Shown here piece by piece: positions 41,662-51,077 of a stretch of 64,000 nt of DNA. The notes below the pieces were generated by a model. It was not told where the DNA came from. It saw only the letters and a program-made list of their open reading frames with translations, and did no database searches. Positions within the stretch are counted from its first letter, which is position 1. Each line of letters opens with the position of its first letter. The position numbers were made by a program, and so were the translations under genes. Location of the stretch: positions 5,659,022-5,723,021 of the forward strand of contig NZ_CP030287.1 of assembly GCF_003287935.1 (NCBI RefSeq). The letters run 5' to 3'. The stretch is from Streptomyces sp. ICC1 (GTDB taxonomy: Bacteria > Actinomycetota > Actinomycetes > Streptomycetales > Streptomycetaceae).

Positions 41662-42660
41662 TCAGCGGGTGGCGAGGAGCTGGAGCGTGTCGATCACGCG
41701 GTTCGAGAAGCCCCACTCGTTGTCGTACCAGGCGACCACCTTGATGTGGCGGCCCTCGACGCGGGTGAGCTCGGAGTCGAAGATCGACGAGGCGGGGTTG
41801 CCCGTGATGTCGGACGACACGAGCGGGTCGTCCGAGTACTCGAGCACGCCGGCGAGCGGACCCTGCGCCGCCTTGCGGTACGCCTCCAGCACGTCCTCGC
41901 GCGTCACGTCGCGGGCGACGGTGGTGTTGAGCTCGACGATCGACCCCACCGGAACCGGTACGCGGATCGAGTCGCCCGAGAGCTTCCCCTCGAGGTTCGG
42001 CAGCACGAGGCCGATCGCCTTGGCGGCGCCGGTCGTGGTCGGCACGATGTTCACGGCGGCGGCGCGGGCGCGCCGGGGGTCGCGGTGCGGACCGTCCTGC
42101 AGGTTCTGCTCCTGCGTGTAGGCGTGCACCGTCGTCATGAAGCCGTGCTCGATGCCCGCGAGCTCGTCCAGCACCGCGGCCAGCGGGGCGAGCGCGTTGG
42201 TCGTGCACGAGGCGTTCGAAACGATCGTGTGCAGGGCCGGGTCGTACTTGTCGCTGTTCACGCCGAACGCGAGCGTGATGTCCGCGCCGTCCGCCGGCGC
42301 GCTGACCAGTACCTTCTTGGCACCCGCGTCGATGTGCGCGCGGGCGGCCTTCGCCGAGGTGAAGCGGCCGGTCGCCTCGAGCACGATGTCGACACCGAGC
42401 TCGGCCCAGGGCAGCTGCGCCGGCTCGCGCTCGGCGAGCACCTTGATGCGGCGGCCGTCGACGACGAGGACGTCGCCGTCCACGCTCACCGGACGGCCGA
42501 GCCGGCCGGACGTCGTGTCGTACGCGAGCAGGCGCGCGAGGGTGGTCGGCTCGCTGAGGTCGTTGACCGCGACGATCTCGAGGTCGCTGTCGCGTTCGAG
42601 CAGCGCGCGCAGCACGTTGCGTCCGATGCGGCCGAATCCGTTGATGGCGATACGAGTCAT
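41662..42660 (-). CDS. gap: Glyceraldehyde-3-phosphate dehydrogenase
   Basis: A 332-residue phosphorylating GAPDH that makes 1,3-bisphosphoglycerate from glyceraldehyde-3-phosphate with NAD+. The NAD-binding start INGFGRIGRN, catalytic Cys152 (SNASCTTN) and His179 (TTVHAYT) are intact, as are the phosphate-binding residues and the C-terminal YDNEWGFSNR. Streptomyces usually has more than one gap gene, and this isolated copy is not beside pgk/tpi, so it is likely a secondary paralogue. A GlxA-type regulator lies upstream on the same strand. Confidence 0.95.
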   Translation of the reverse strand: MTRIAINGFGRIGRNVLRALLERDSDLEIVAVNDLSEPTTLARLLAYDTTSGRLGRPVSVDGDVLVVDGRRIKVLAEREPAQLPWAELGVDIVLEATGRFTSAKAARAHIDAGAKKVLVSAPADGADITLAFGVNSDKYDPALHTIVSNASCTTNALAPLAAVLDELAGIEHGFMTTVHAYTQEQNLQDGPHRDPRRARAAAVNIVPTTTGAAKAIGLVLPNLEGKLSGDSIRVPVPVGSIVELNTTVARDVTREDVLEAYRKAAQGPLAGVLEYSDDPLVSSDITGNPASSIFDSELTRVEGRHIKVVAWYDNEWGFSNRVIDTLQLLATR

Positions 42661-42839
42661 GATGTGTGCCCCTGTCCCTGTCCCTTTGGGTTCGCCACCA
42701 GGTTCGCGCGCCGCGGCCTCCGGGGACAGCGGCGAGATCGCCACGGTCCGCAAGGATCGCGCCACTCTGCCGCGGGAGCGCGTTCTGTGCCCCGTTTGGA
42801 CTGCGGGCCGTGGACTGCGGGCCGGGGCCAGCCCCCGGG

Positions 42840-43796
42840 TCACTCGCCCCGGGCGAAGGTGCGCCGGTACTCGCTCGGCGTGGTGCGCAGGATGTGCTGG
42901 AAGTGGAGCCGCAGGTTCGAGCCGGTGCCGAGGCCGACGTCCGCGGCGATCTGCTCGACGCTCCGCTCCGAACGCTCCAGCAGCTCGCGGGCCACGTCGA
43001 TGCGGGCGCGCATCACCCACTGCATCGGTGTGTACCCGGTGTCCTCGGCGAAGCGCCGCGAGAACGTGCGCGGCGACACCGCCGCGTGCCGGGCGAGCAC
43101 CTCCAGGGTCAGGGGTTCGCCGAGCCGGTGCAGCGCCCATTCGCGGGTGGCGGCGAACCGCTCGCCGAGCGGCTCGGGCACACTGCGCGGCACGTACTGC
43201 GCCTGGCCGCCGCTGCGGTAGGGGGCCGCGACCAGCCGCCGGGCCGTGTGGTTCGACGCGGCCACGCCGAGGTCGGTGCGCAGGACGTGCAGGCACAGGT
43301 CGATGCCCGAGGCGGCGCCGGCCGATGTCAGCACGCTGCCCTCGTCGACGAACAGGACGTTCTCGTCGACCCTGATCAGCGGCCACTTCGCCGCGAGCGC
43401 CCGCGTGTAGTGCCAGTGCGTCGTGGCGCGCCTGCCGTCGAGCAGGCCGGTGGCGGCGAGCGCGAAGGCTCCCGTGGAGATGGCCGCGAGCCGCGCACCC
43501 CGGTCGTGGGCGGCGACCAGCGCGTCGACGACGGCGGGCGGCGGGTCGTCTCGGTCCGGGAACCGGTAGCCGGGGACGAAGACGGTGTCGGCCCATTCGA
43601 GGGCGTCGAGGCCGTGGGCGACGGAGTACGACAGTCCGTCACCACCGGTCACGAGTCCGGGCTCGGCGCCGCACACCCGTACCTCGTACGGCATGCTCGC
43701 GCGGGTCGTGAAAACCTGCGCGGGGATGCCGACGTCGAGGGGTTTCGCGCCCTCGAGGACGAGGACGGCGACGTGGTGGGGGCGGGAGATCGGCAC
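42840..43796 (-). CDS. GlxA-type AraC regulator with DJ-1/PfpI-like domain
   Basis: A 318-residue regulator. Residues 5-170 are a DJ-1/PfpI-like (type-1 glutamine amidotransferase fold) domain; the nucleophile position reads AISTGAFALAATG, with Ser/Thr instead of the usual Cys. Residues 215-318 are a double helix-turn-helix (LEVLARHAAVSPRTFSRRF, VEQIAADVGLGTGSNLRLHF). A GTG at 43796 is chosen because the DJ-1 fold starts at once. Its upstream region overlaps the remains of another gene. It may control the GAPDH gene 180 bases downstream. Confidence 0.88.
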   Translation of the reverse strand: MPISRPHHVAVLVLEGAKPLDVGIPAQVFTTRASMPYEVRVCGAEPGLVTGGDGLSYSVAHGLDALEWADTVFVPGYRFPDRDDPPPAVVDALVAAHDRGARLAAISTGAFALAATGLLDGRRATTHWHYTRALAAKWPLIRVDENVLFVDEGSVLTSAGAASGIDLCLHVLRTDLGVAASNHTARRLVAAPYRSGGQAQYVPRSVPEPLGERFAATREWALHRLGEPLTLEVLARHAAVSPRTFSRRFAEDTGYTPMQWVMRARIDVARELLERSERSVEQIAADVGLGTGSNLRLHFQHILRTTPSEYRRTFARGE

Positions 43797-43801
43797 GGGA
43801 C

Positions 43802-44011
43802 GAGCGTACGCGGCGGCGCGCGGGCCCCCGGCGGGACCGCCTGGAGCAGGGCCAGGCCGGCCCATCCGCCGTCGTGCCCGTGCGCCGCGTGCATGGTGGC
43901 CGAGGCAGGGTTCTGCCACATCAGGTACACCCCGGTCGGCGCGGGCAGCAGAGCCGCGTAGAGCAGGGTGAGCGCCAGGTACGGATGGGCCGCGCGGCTC
44001 CTCGTACGGAC
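43802..44011 (-). pseudogene. N-terminal remnant of a small His-rich membrane protein
   Basis: Reading leftward, coding-like sequence gives one membrane helix (PYLALTLLYAALLPAPTGVY), then MHAAHGHDGGWAGLALL. A GAGGGGG ribosome-site-like stretch sits just upstream, but the codon in start position is GTC rather than a start. The frame continues without a stop into the out-of-frame 5' part of the regulator gene. This suggests the regulator's end has overwritten the 3' part of this gene. A GGGGTATAGG stretch near 44038 recalls a copper-regulator half-site, weakly. Confidence 0.4.
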
Positions 44012-44103
44012 CCCCTCGCCCCGGACCGACGTCAGAGGGGTATAGGAGACAGGGAACACCGGGGGCTGCCGGCCCTCCCGGCCGGCCCGGGCTTCGCGCG
44101 CGG

Positions 44104-44823
44104 CTAGTTGAGCCGGAAGCGGCGGTAGAGCAGCACGCCGCCGAGCAGCAGGGCTCCGCCGCCGGGCAGCAGGTAGCCGACGCCGTCGGCCCCGGTGTGG
44201 GCGAGCGCCGCGGGACCCCGCGGCGGAGCCAGCGGCGCCGGCGGGGTGACGGGCCGCACGGTGACGGGCGGCAGGACGGGCTCCTCGCCGGGGGTTCCGC
44301 CGTTGACGGAGGTGTTGCCCGTGGAGGGGTTGCCCACGCCGACGACGCTCACCGCGTTTCCGCTGATGTTCACCGGAACCTCTACCGGGAGCTGGAGCCC
44401 GTTGCCGGACAGCAGCCCCGGAGAATCCTTTCCGCGCCCCTGCGCCACCGCTCCCCCGCCGCTCCCCGCACCGTTTCCGGCGCCGGGTTTCGAGGGGTGC
44501 GAGGACCGGGACCCCTGATCGGGGGACGGATGCGAGGGCCGCGATCCGGGATGTCCGGAACGGCTGCCGCCCGGCGTCCCGTTGGCGCACCGGTTCCCGG
44601 CGGCCGAGTTGAGCAGGCCGACGACGCTCACGGTGTTCCCGCACACGTTGACCGGGGTGTGCACCGGCAGTTGCACCAGGTTCCCCGACAGCACCCCCGG
44701 CGAGCGCTCGGCCCGTCCGCCCGCTTCCGCGTCGGCGTGAGCGAGGCCGCCCACTCCCGCGACCGCCAGTCCACCCCCCGCAACCACCGCCGCGATCAAG
44801 CCATTCCGACGACTGTGACGCAT
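44104..44823 (-). CDS. Long chaplin with two chaplin domains and an LAxTG sorting signal
   Basis: A 239-residue surface protein. After a signal peptide (cleavage near AHA-D, residue 30) come chaplin domain 1 (residues 41-82, Cys61/Cys79), a Ser/Gly/Pro/His linker and chaplin domain 2 (residues 134-175). Then follow a Pro-rich stretch, LAHTG at 207-211, a hydrophobic helix and the basic tail RRFRLN. This is a class-E sortase signal, so the protein is covalently attached to peptidoglycan. Domain 2 has Ser154 and Ser172 where the cysteines should be. The ATG at 44823 fits the signal peptide, with AGGA upstream. Confidence 0.93.
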   Translation of the reverse strand: MRHSRRNGLIAAVVAGGGLAVAGVGGLAHADAEAGGRAERSPGVLSGNLVQLPVHTPVNVCGNTVSVVGLLNSAAGNRCANGTPGGSRSGHPGSRPSHPSPDQGSRSSHPSKPGAGNGAGSGGGAVAQGRGKDSPGLLSGNGLQLPVEVPVNISGNAVSVVGVGNPSTGNTSVNGGTPGEEPVLPPVTVRPVTPPAPLAPPRGPAALAHTGADGVGYLLPGGGALLLGGVLLYRRFRLN

Positions 44824-44950
44824 CAGTTTTCCTGCCTTCCGGAGGAGTCCACGGGTGTTGAACCCGTACCGGAAACAACGCCGTAACCCCATTCGGGTTA
44901 TAGAGCCGGTAGGCATTTCACTCCATCGTGTACTGGGTAATCCCTACTTC

Positions 44951-45496
44951 ATGACTCGTCCCCTGCTCCTCCTCGACGTCGACGGCCCCCTGAATCCCTT
45001 CCGGTCCCCCTTCGCGGGCCTGCGCGGATACACCGGCCACCGGATGTGGCCGGCCGTATGGATGTCCTACCGCGTGCCGGATTCCGTGAAGGCCCGGCGC
45101 GGACTGCGGGTGCGCCTGCACCCCGCGCACGGGGCCCGCCTGCTGGCCCTGCCGTACGAACTCGCCTGGGCCACCACCTGGATGCACGAGGCCAACACGA
45201 TGATCGCCCCGCACATCGGACTTCCCGCTGATCTTCCGGTCATCGAATGGCCGGAACTCTTTGCCCGCGATCCCGACGGGATCTCCTGGAAGACCCGCCA
45301 CCTCGTCGACTGGGCGGCCGGCCGCCCCTTCGCCTGGGTCGACGACATGATCACGCCCCTCGACCGCGACTGGGTCGCCGCCCACCACCCCGCACCGGCC
45401 CTGCTCCTGCGCATCCACCCCGGAAGGGGCCTGCGCGAGCCCGACTTCGCCGCGCTGCGCCGGTGGGCGGCCGAACTCACCCCAGCAGGGCCGTGA
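44951..45496 (+). CDS. HAD-domain-like protein
   Basis: A 181-residue protein beginning PLLLLDVDGPLNPF, the first motif (DxDG) of haloacid-dehalogenase-type phosphatases. Later residues FAWVDDMI could supply the acidic motif near the C-terminus. Members of this small actinobacterial group are annotated as HAD-like secreted or cytosolic proteins without a known substrate. The ATG at 44951 directly precedes the core, and the open frame upstream looks non-coding. Its last 20 bases overlap the convergent SWIM-domain gene. Confidence 0.82.
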   Translation: MTRPLLLLDVDGPLNPFRSPFAGLRGYTGHRMWPAVWMSYRVPDSVKARRGLRVRLHPAHGARLLALPYELAWATTWMHEANTMIAPHIGLPADLPVIEWPELFARDPDGISWKTRHLVDWAAGRPFAWVDDMITPLDRDWVAAHHPAPALLLRIHPGRGLREPDFAALRRWAAELTPAGP

Positions 45497-46682
45497 TCGG
45501 GTCCGGTGAGGGCCGGCCCTTGGGCCACCAGTCGGCGGTGTCCGGGCCGGACTCGTAGGCGTACCAGAGGCCGTCACGGCCGAGGCGGAGCTGGTGGATC
45601 CGGGACGTGAGGCGGTTGCGCTCGGGGCGGAAGGGGCCCCGGGCGGCGGCGAGGAGAGCGGGCCGGGCCCGGTCGAACGGGCCGGCCGGCGGGTCCCACG
45701 GCTCCTCGAGGACGAGCAGGGCGGGCAGGCCTCCCTGCCGCCAGGCGGCCGCGCCCCGGGCGAGGTCGGTCGTGCTGCGGCCCGTGGCGCGGGCCAGGTC
45801 CCGGTAGAGGGCGCGGGCCGCCCCGGTGAGCCCGGCCGTGTGGTGCGCCGAGGCCAGCCGGACGGCGTCCTGCCAGCGGGTCAGCCCGGCCATCGGATCC
45901 TCGCCGGTGGTCAGCAGGGCCAGGGCCCGGGCGGCCGCGTCCCCGGCGAGCTGGTCCAGGGCGAGCGGGTCCGGGGCGGCCGGATCGGTCGGATAGGCGG
46001 GCGGCACGCCGGCGACACCGGGCGCCGCGACCGGGGCGGGCAGCGGCGGCAGGACGGTACGGGCGAGCGCTTCGCGGGCCGGCACACCGGGGAAGTCCGG
46101 CGTGGTGTCGGGCTGTTCGCGCGCGGCATGGGCGGCGTTGCGGCGGGTGAGCTCCTCCAGCAGCTCGCGCTCCCCGCGCCCCCGCAGGAGCAGCAGGACG
46201 AAGGGGTCGCCGTCCAGGAGGCGGGCCGCGCGGTAGCAGAGGGCGGCGGCGTGCTTGCACGGCGGGCGGGCGACGTCCGGGCAGGAGCACTGCGCCACGA
46301 GCTCGCCCGCGCCGGGCAGGACCGTCTCCGCGAGCGACTCCGGCACCTCGCGCTCCAGCAGCGCCGCCAGCGCCGTCGGATCGGCGGCCACGGCCTCCAG
46401 GAGCTCGCGCCACTCGGCGTCCCCGAAGGCGGGCAGGGACAGCTCGGTGCGGTACGGGCGCGGCCGGCTGCCCCGTACGTAGGCCACGATCCGGCCCGGT
46501 GTGATCGTGACGGCGTCGACGTGGCCCTCGGCCGCATACGTCCGCCCGCGGGCCAGCCGGGCTCCGTCGCGGGCGACCGTTTCGAGCGCCGACACCCAGG
46601 CCCGGCCCCACCAGCTGACGGCCTCCGAGCCGGGCGGCACGGTTTCGAAGGTACGGCGGCGGTCGTCCCGCGCGGTGATCAC
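45477..46682 (-). CDS. SWIM zinc-finger protein, partner of the SNF2 helicase
   Basis: A 401-residue protein with a SWIM zinc finger (CSCPDVARPPCKHAAAL, C-x-C-xn-C-x-H) in the middle. The N-terminal part carries WWGRAWVSALE, the usual start of bacterial SWIM proteins paired with SNF2 helicases. The GTG start overlaps the stop of the upstream SNF2 gene (GTGA), so the two are made together and probably bind DNA as a complex. The biological role of such pairs in Streptomyces is not established. Confidence 0.9.
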   Translation of the reverse strand: MITARDDRRRTFETVPPGSEAVSWWGRAWVSALETVARDGARLARGRTYAAEGHVDAVTITPGRIVAYVRGSRPRPYRTELSLPAFGDAEWRELLEAVAADPTALAALLEREVPESLAETVLPGAGELVAQCSCPDVARPPCKHAAALCYRAARLLDGDPFVLLLLRGRGERELLEELTRRNAAHAAREQPDTTPDFPGVPAREALARTVLPPLPAPVAAPGVAGVPPAYPTDPAAPDPLALDQLAGDAAARALALLTTGEDPMAGLTRWQDAVRLASAHHTAGLTGAARALYRDLARATGRSTTDLARGAAAWRQGGLPALLVLEEPWDPPAGPFDRARPALLAAARGPFRPERNRLTSRIHQLRLGRDGLWYAYESGPDTADWWPKGRPSPDPITALLG

Positions 46683-49549
46683 GCGGGCCTGCGCAGGGAG
46701 ACGAGGTCGGCCAGCTCGCGGTCGGTCAGCTCGGTCAGCGCCGCCTCGCCGGAGCCGAGCACGGCATCGGCCAGGGCCCGCTTCGCCTCCAGCATCTCGG
46801 CGATCCGGTCCTCGACGGTGCCTTCGGCGATGATGCGGTGGACCTGGACGGGCTGGGTCTGGCCGATGCGGTAGGCGCGGTCGGTGGCCTGCTCCTCGAC
46901 GGCCGGGTTCCACCAGCGGTCGTAGTGGATGACGTGGCCGGCGCGGGTCAGGTTGAGCCCGGTGCCGGCGGCCTTCAAGGAGAGCAGGAAGACCGGGGAC
47001 TCCCCGGCCTGGAACCGGTCCACGAGCTCCTCGCGGCGGGCCACCGGCGTCCCCCCGTGCAGCAGTTGGTGGGAGATCCCGCGCGCCGTCAGATGGCGCT
47101 CGATGATGCGGGCCATCGTCACGTACTGCGTGAAGACCAGCACCGAGCCGCCCTCGGCCAAGATCGTGTCGAGCAGCTCGTCCAGCAGGGCCAGCTTCCC
47201 GGAGCGGTGCGCGATCCGGGGCTCTTCCTCCTTCAGGTACTGCGCCGGGTGGTTGCAGATCTGCTTGAGCGAGGCCAGCAGCTTCATGATCATGCCGCGC
47301 CGCTCGATGCCCTCGCTCGCGCCGATCACGGCCATCGCCTCATCGACCGCGGCCTGGTACAGCGAGACCTGCTCGCGGGTGAGGGACACGGGGTGGTCGG
47401 TCTCCGTCTTCGGCGGCAGCTCGGGCGCGATCCCGGGATCCGACTTCTTGCGCCGCAGCAGGAACGGCCGCACCAGCGCGGCGAGCCGGGCGACCGCCGC
47501 GTCGTTGCCGCCGTCCTCCTCCGTCTGGTGCTCCACGGGCCGGGCGTGCCGGGCCCGGAACGCGGTCAGCGGACCGAGCAGGCCCGGCGTGGTCCAGTCG
47601 AGGAGTGCCCACAGCTCGGAGAGGTTGTTCTCCACCGGGGTGCCGGTCAGCGCCACCCGCGCGGGCGACGGGATCGTGCGCAGCGCCTTCGCCGTCGCCG
47701 AGTGCGGGTTCTTGACGTGCTGGGCCTCATCGGCGACGACCATGCCCCAGGACTGTTCGGCCAGCCGGGCCGCTCCCGCGCGCATCGTCCCGTAGGTGGT
47801 GAGGACGAATCCGCCCTCGAGTCCCTCCAGGCTGCGGCCCGCGCCGTGGAAGCGGCGCACCGGGGTGCCGGGGGCGAACCTCTCGATCTCCCGCTGCCAG
47901 TTGCCCAGCAGTGAGGCCGGGCAGACCACCAGCGTCGGCTCGGGGCGGTCGCGGTGCAGGTGCAGGGCGATCAGGGTGACCGTCTTGCCCAGCCCCATGT
48001 CGTCGGCGAGGCAGCCGCCGAGGCCGAGCGAGGTCATCAGGTCCAGCCAGGCCAGACCGCGGGCCTGGTAGTCGCGCAGGGTGGCCTTGAGCCCGGCCGG
48101 CTGGGGCAGCGGGGCCAGCTCCGCGGTCAGCCGGTCGCGCAGGGCGGCGAGCGCCCCGACCGGGACCGCCGCCACCGGCTCCCCCTCGATCTCGGTCGTC
48201 CCCGACAGGACGGCGGCCAGCGCGTCCACCGGGTCCAGCAGGCCCAGCTCGCGCTTGCGCGCCTTGCGCACCAGCTCCGGATCGACGCGCACCCACTGGT
48301 CGCGCAGCCGCACCACGGGGCGGTGGGCCTGCGCGAGCGCGTCCATCTCCCCCGGGGTGAGCCGGTCGCCGCCCAGCGCCAGCTCCCAGGAGAAGGCGAA
48401 GAGGTGATCGGCGTCGAAGAAGGCGGTGCCGTCGGTGGCGGAGCCGGGGGCGGTGGACCGCACGGCCGCGGTCGCGGTGAGCGTACGGGCCAGGTCGCGC
48501 GGCCAGTGGACCGGGACTCCCGCCTCCGCCAGCCGGGTCGCGGCGCGGCCGAGCAGGTCCTCCAGCTCGGGATCCGAGAGGGCCAGCACATCGGGGACCG
48601 GCTGGTCCAGCAGACGCAGCAGCGGCGGCCAGACGCGGGCCGCCCGGCGCAGCGCGAGCACGGCATCGATCCGGGCGCGGGGTCCGAAGCCGGCCGCGGC
48701 GGCTCCCGCCCAGAGCATCGAGGCGTCCGTGACCAGGGTCGGGTCGGCGAGGCTGTGCACCTGGACGACGGCGGCCCCGGCGCGGCGCATCTCCTCCCCC
48801 TGCCCCGCCCCGTCCTCCTCCTCCGCGTCGAAGAGGCGGAAGGAGGACAGGTCGAGCCGCAGCGAGATCCCGACTCCGGTGTCCGCGCCGGACGCGACCT
48901 GCGCCACCCAGTCCCGCATGCCCGGGACGTGCTGCGGCTCCCGGGCGGCGAACGGCCGGCCCGCGGCGAAGGGCGCCGCCGGGGTGCGGGGCAGGCTGTC
49001 GGCGACGGCGTCGAGGAACGCCCGGACCAGGGCCGCCGGTTCGGGCAGCTGGAGCGGGCGGCGGCCGGCCAGCGGTGTGGCGTACCCCTCGTGGGGCAGT
49101 GCGGCCGCGACCGCGCGCAGGTGCTCGACGTCCCCGGCGTCGAGCGGTCCGGCCCGCCAGGCGTCGATCCCCTCGGGGGTCAGGCCCGGCAGCAGGCGGC
49201 CCCGCGCCACGAGGCCGAGCGCCTGGACGGCCGCGGTCCCCCAGGCGCGGGCAGCGGGATGCGCGGCGGGGCTGCGGACCGCGCGGACGAGCAGGGGCAG
49301 GGCGGCGGTCACGGTGAGGGTGAGCGCGGGCACGGTCCGGCTGCGGACCCCCTCGCCGTGCGGGCGCACGACGGTGAGCGGGCCCGGGGCGGCGACGTGG
49401 CCGCCTTCGCCCTCCCCCGCCGCGGGCAGGGGGTCGCCATCGGGGGCCCAGAAGGCGATGCGGCTCTCGCGGGGAACGGCGGCGGGCAGGAACACGGCGG
49501 CATGGCGCAGCAGCGCGGACGGCGCCGCCGGTGCGTGCCCCTGCGTCAT
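46679..49549 (-). CDS. SNF2/RapA-type DNA translocase (DEAD/DEAH superfamily 2)
   Basis: A 956-residue ATPase. An N-terminal ~430-residue bacterial SNF2-associated region precedes the two RecA-like lobes: motif I DDMGLGKT, motif II (ADEAQHVKN), motif III LTGTPVEN in the first, and VFTQYVTMARIIERHL and QATDRAYRIGQTQ (motifs V-VI) in the second. It would move along DNA and remodel protein-DNA complexes. It overlaps the SWIM-domain gene downstream by 4 bases. Confidence 0.93.
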   Translation of the reverse strand: MTQGHAPAAPSALLRHAAVFLPAAVPRESRIAFWAPDGDPLPAAGEGEGGHVAAPGPLTVVRPHGEGVRSRTVPALTLTVTAALPLLVRAVRSPAAHPAARAWGTAAVQALGLVARGRLLPGLTPEGIDAWRAGPLDAGDVEHLRAVAAALPHEGYATPLAGRRPLQLPEPAALVRAFLDAVADSLPRTPAAPFAAGRPFAAREPQHVPGMRDWVAQVASGADTGVGISLRLDLSSFRLFDAEEEDGAGQGEEMRRAGAAVVQVHSLADPTLVTDASMLWAGAAAAGFGPRARIDAVLALRRAARVWPPLLRLLDQPVPDVLALSDPELEDLLGRAATRLAEAGVPVHWPRDLARTLTATAAVRSTAPGSATDGTAFFDADHLFAFSWELALGGDRLTPGEMDALAQAHRPVVRLRDQWVRVDPELVRKARKRELGLLDPVDALAAVLSGTTEIEGEPVAAVPVGALAALRDRLTAELAPLPQPAGLKATLRDYQARGLAWLDLMTSLGLGGCLADDMGLGKTVTLIALHLHRDRPEPTLVVCPASLLGNWQREIERFAPGTPVRRFHGAGRSLEGLEGGFVLTTYGTMRAGAARLAEQSWGMVVADEAQHVKNPHSATAKALRTIPSPARVALTGTPVENNLSELWALLDWTTPGLLGPLTAFRARHARPVEHQTEEDGGNDAAVARLAALVRPFLLRRKKSDPGIAPELPPKTETDHPVSLTREQVSLYQAAVDEAMAVIGASEGIERRGMIMKLLASLKQICNHPAQYLKEEEPRIAHRSGKLALLDELLDTILAEGGSVLVFTQYVTMARIIERHLTARGISHQLLHGGTPVARREELVDRFQAGESPVFLLSLKAAGTGLNLTRAGHVIHYDRWWNPAVEEQATDRAYRIGQTQPVQVHRIIAEGTVEDRIAEMLEAKRALADAVLGSGEAALTELTDRELADLVSLRRPA

Positions 49550-49679
49550 GCCGTCCCCCCTTCGCCGTCGTCCGGTCAGACGGATCCCGTCTGCCGCCGA
49601 GTCTAGGCGGGGGCACTGACAATCCGGCTGACCTGCACGTTCACCCTGAGTCCGGGACGGTCCGGGACGGTCCGGGGGG

Positions 49680-50933
49680 TCAGCGGGCCCAGCGCCCCTG
49701 TTCGTAGGCGAAGCCGTACACCGGCCGGTCCGGGGCCGCCGCCGAGATGCGCCAGGGGCGGCCGCCGGCGTCGACGCGGAGCGTGCCGGAACCGGTATAG
49801 GAGGTCCAGCGCAGGTCGAGGTACCAGTCGCAGTCGCAGCCGGTGGTGGTCGTCTGCACGCGCAGGACGGCCGGTTCGGCGGCCGAGACCCGCAGCGGGA
49901 GGGCGGGGGCGGCGACGGCCTCCCCGGCGTCGTTGCCGGCCACCGGGCGGGCGAGCGGGCGCGGGGCGTCCAGGTTGACCTCGAAGCCGGCCGGGGTGAG
50001 CGCCCCGCCGCAGCCCTGCGACATCCGGTAGACGTTCCACGGCGGCGGGGTCCGCCGCGCCTCCACCCGTACCTGGAGGTCCTGTAGGACCACGGAGTCC
50101 CGGCCCGTGCCGTGCAGGGTCACCTCCACGATCTGCGTGCCCGCGTGCACGGCCCCGCGGGCCGTCGCCCACGCGGGCGCGTCCGCCTCCACCGGCGGCG
50201 GGGGCACCGCCGAGGGGCCCGGCTCGGCGAGGTAGGCGTGGTCGCAGCCGGACGCCCACACGTGCGACCGCACGGCCGCGCGCAGCGGCGCAGCGGCCTC
50301 CGCCGGCGCCTCCGTACCGGGTGCGGTCGCCGTACCGGGCGCGGTACCGGGTGCGGTCGCCGTCGGCCCCGCCTGGGGCGTGCCGGGGTCCGGACCCGTC
50401 CGGCCCGCAGAGCCCGGCGGCTCCGGCGGCCCCGTCAGCAACCAGGCCGCGAAGCCCGCCGCCAGCGCCGCCGCCCCCACGGCCACCGCCGCGCCGGCCG
50501 GCAGCCGCCGGCGCCCGCGCCCCGGCTCGCGTACGGCCGAGGCAGCCGGCACCTCCCGTAACTCGGGCGCCTCGGGCACGACCGGCACCACCGGCACCAC
50601 CGGCACCTCCGAGGAAGCCTCCGGCACCGCCCGCGCCCCCGCCCGGCGCCTGGCATCCGCGAGCAGCCACGCCCGGTGCAGGTCCACCGCCTCCCCCTGA
50701 GTGGCCCCGCAGGCCCGCGCGAACCGGTCCACCACCGCGAACTCCGCGGGCACCGCCTCGCCGCTGCAGTACCGGTGCAGGGTCGACGTACTCGTGTGCA
50801 GCCGCCGCGCGAGCACCCCGTAGCTCAGCCCGGCACGGTCCTTCAGCTCCCGCATCGCCCGCGCGAACGACTCCGCCTCGGCCGACCTCTCCGCCTCACC
50901 CACGCTGTCCCCCGTCCCGCGACCCCGTTCCAT
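49680..50933 (-). CDS. Membrane-anchored XRE-family protein with extracytoplasmic domain
   Basis: A 417-residue protein joining a cytoplasmic helix-turn-helix (residues 20-80, LSYGVLARRLHTSTSTLHRY), a Val/Pro repeat linker, one membrane helix (LPAGAAVAVGAAALAAGFAA, about residue 155) and a ~230-residue external domain. The external domain has GCDCDWYLDL and GGRPWRISA, resembling the products at 21994 and 23190. The layout suggests a one-protein signal transducer from cell surface to DNA. The ATG at 50933 is 144 bases from the divergent secreted-protein gene, a likely target. Confidence 0.85.
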   Translation of the reverse strand: MERGRGTGDSVGEAERSAEAESFARAMRELKDRAGLSYGVLARRLHTSTSTLHRYCSGEAVPAEFAVVDRFARACGATQGEAVDLHRAWLLADARRRAGARAVPEASSEVPVVPVVPVVPEAPELREVPAASAVREPGRGRRRLPAGAAVAVGAAALAAGFAAWLLTGPPEPPGSAGRTGPDPGTPQAGPTATAPGTAPGTATAPGTEAPAEAAAPLRAAVRSHVWASGCDHAYLAEPGPSAVPPPPVEADAPAWATARGAVHAGTQIVEVTLHGTGRDSVVLQDLQVRVEARRTPPPWNVYRMSQGCGGALTPAGFEVNLDAPRPLARPVAGNDAGEAVAAPALPLRVSAAEPAVLRVQTTTTGCDCDWYLDLRWTSYTGSGTLRVDAGGRPWRISAAAPDRPVYGFAYEQGRWAR

Positions 50934-51077
50934 GCATGGGGTGTTCCCCCAGGTGACAGCACGTACGGCCGTTCCAGTGTCCCGGTCCATCCACAAACCG
51001 TCGCCCGACGCCCCGGGCCGGGTAGAGGCTCTTCGCGGACAGCACCGCACCGATGACCGACACGGGGAGAACCGACC

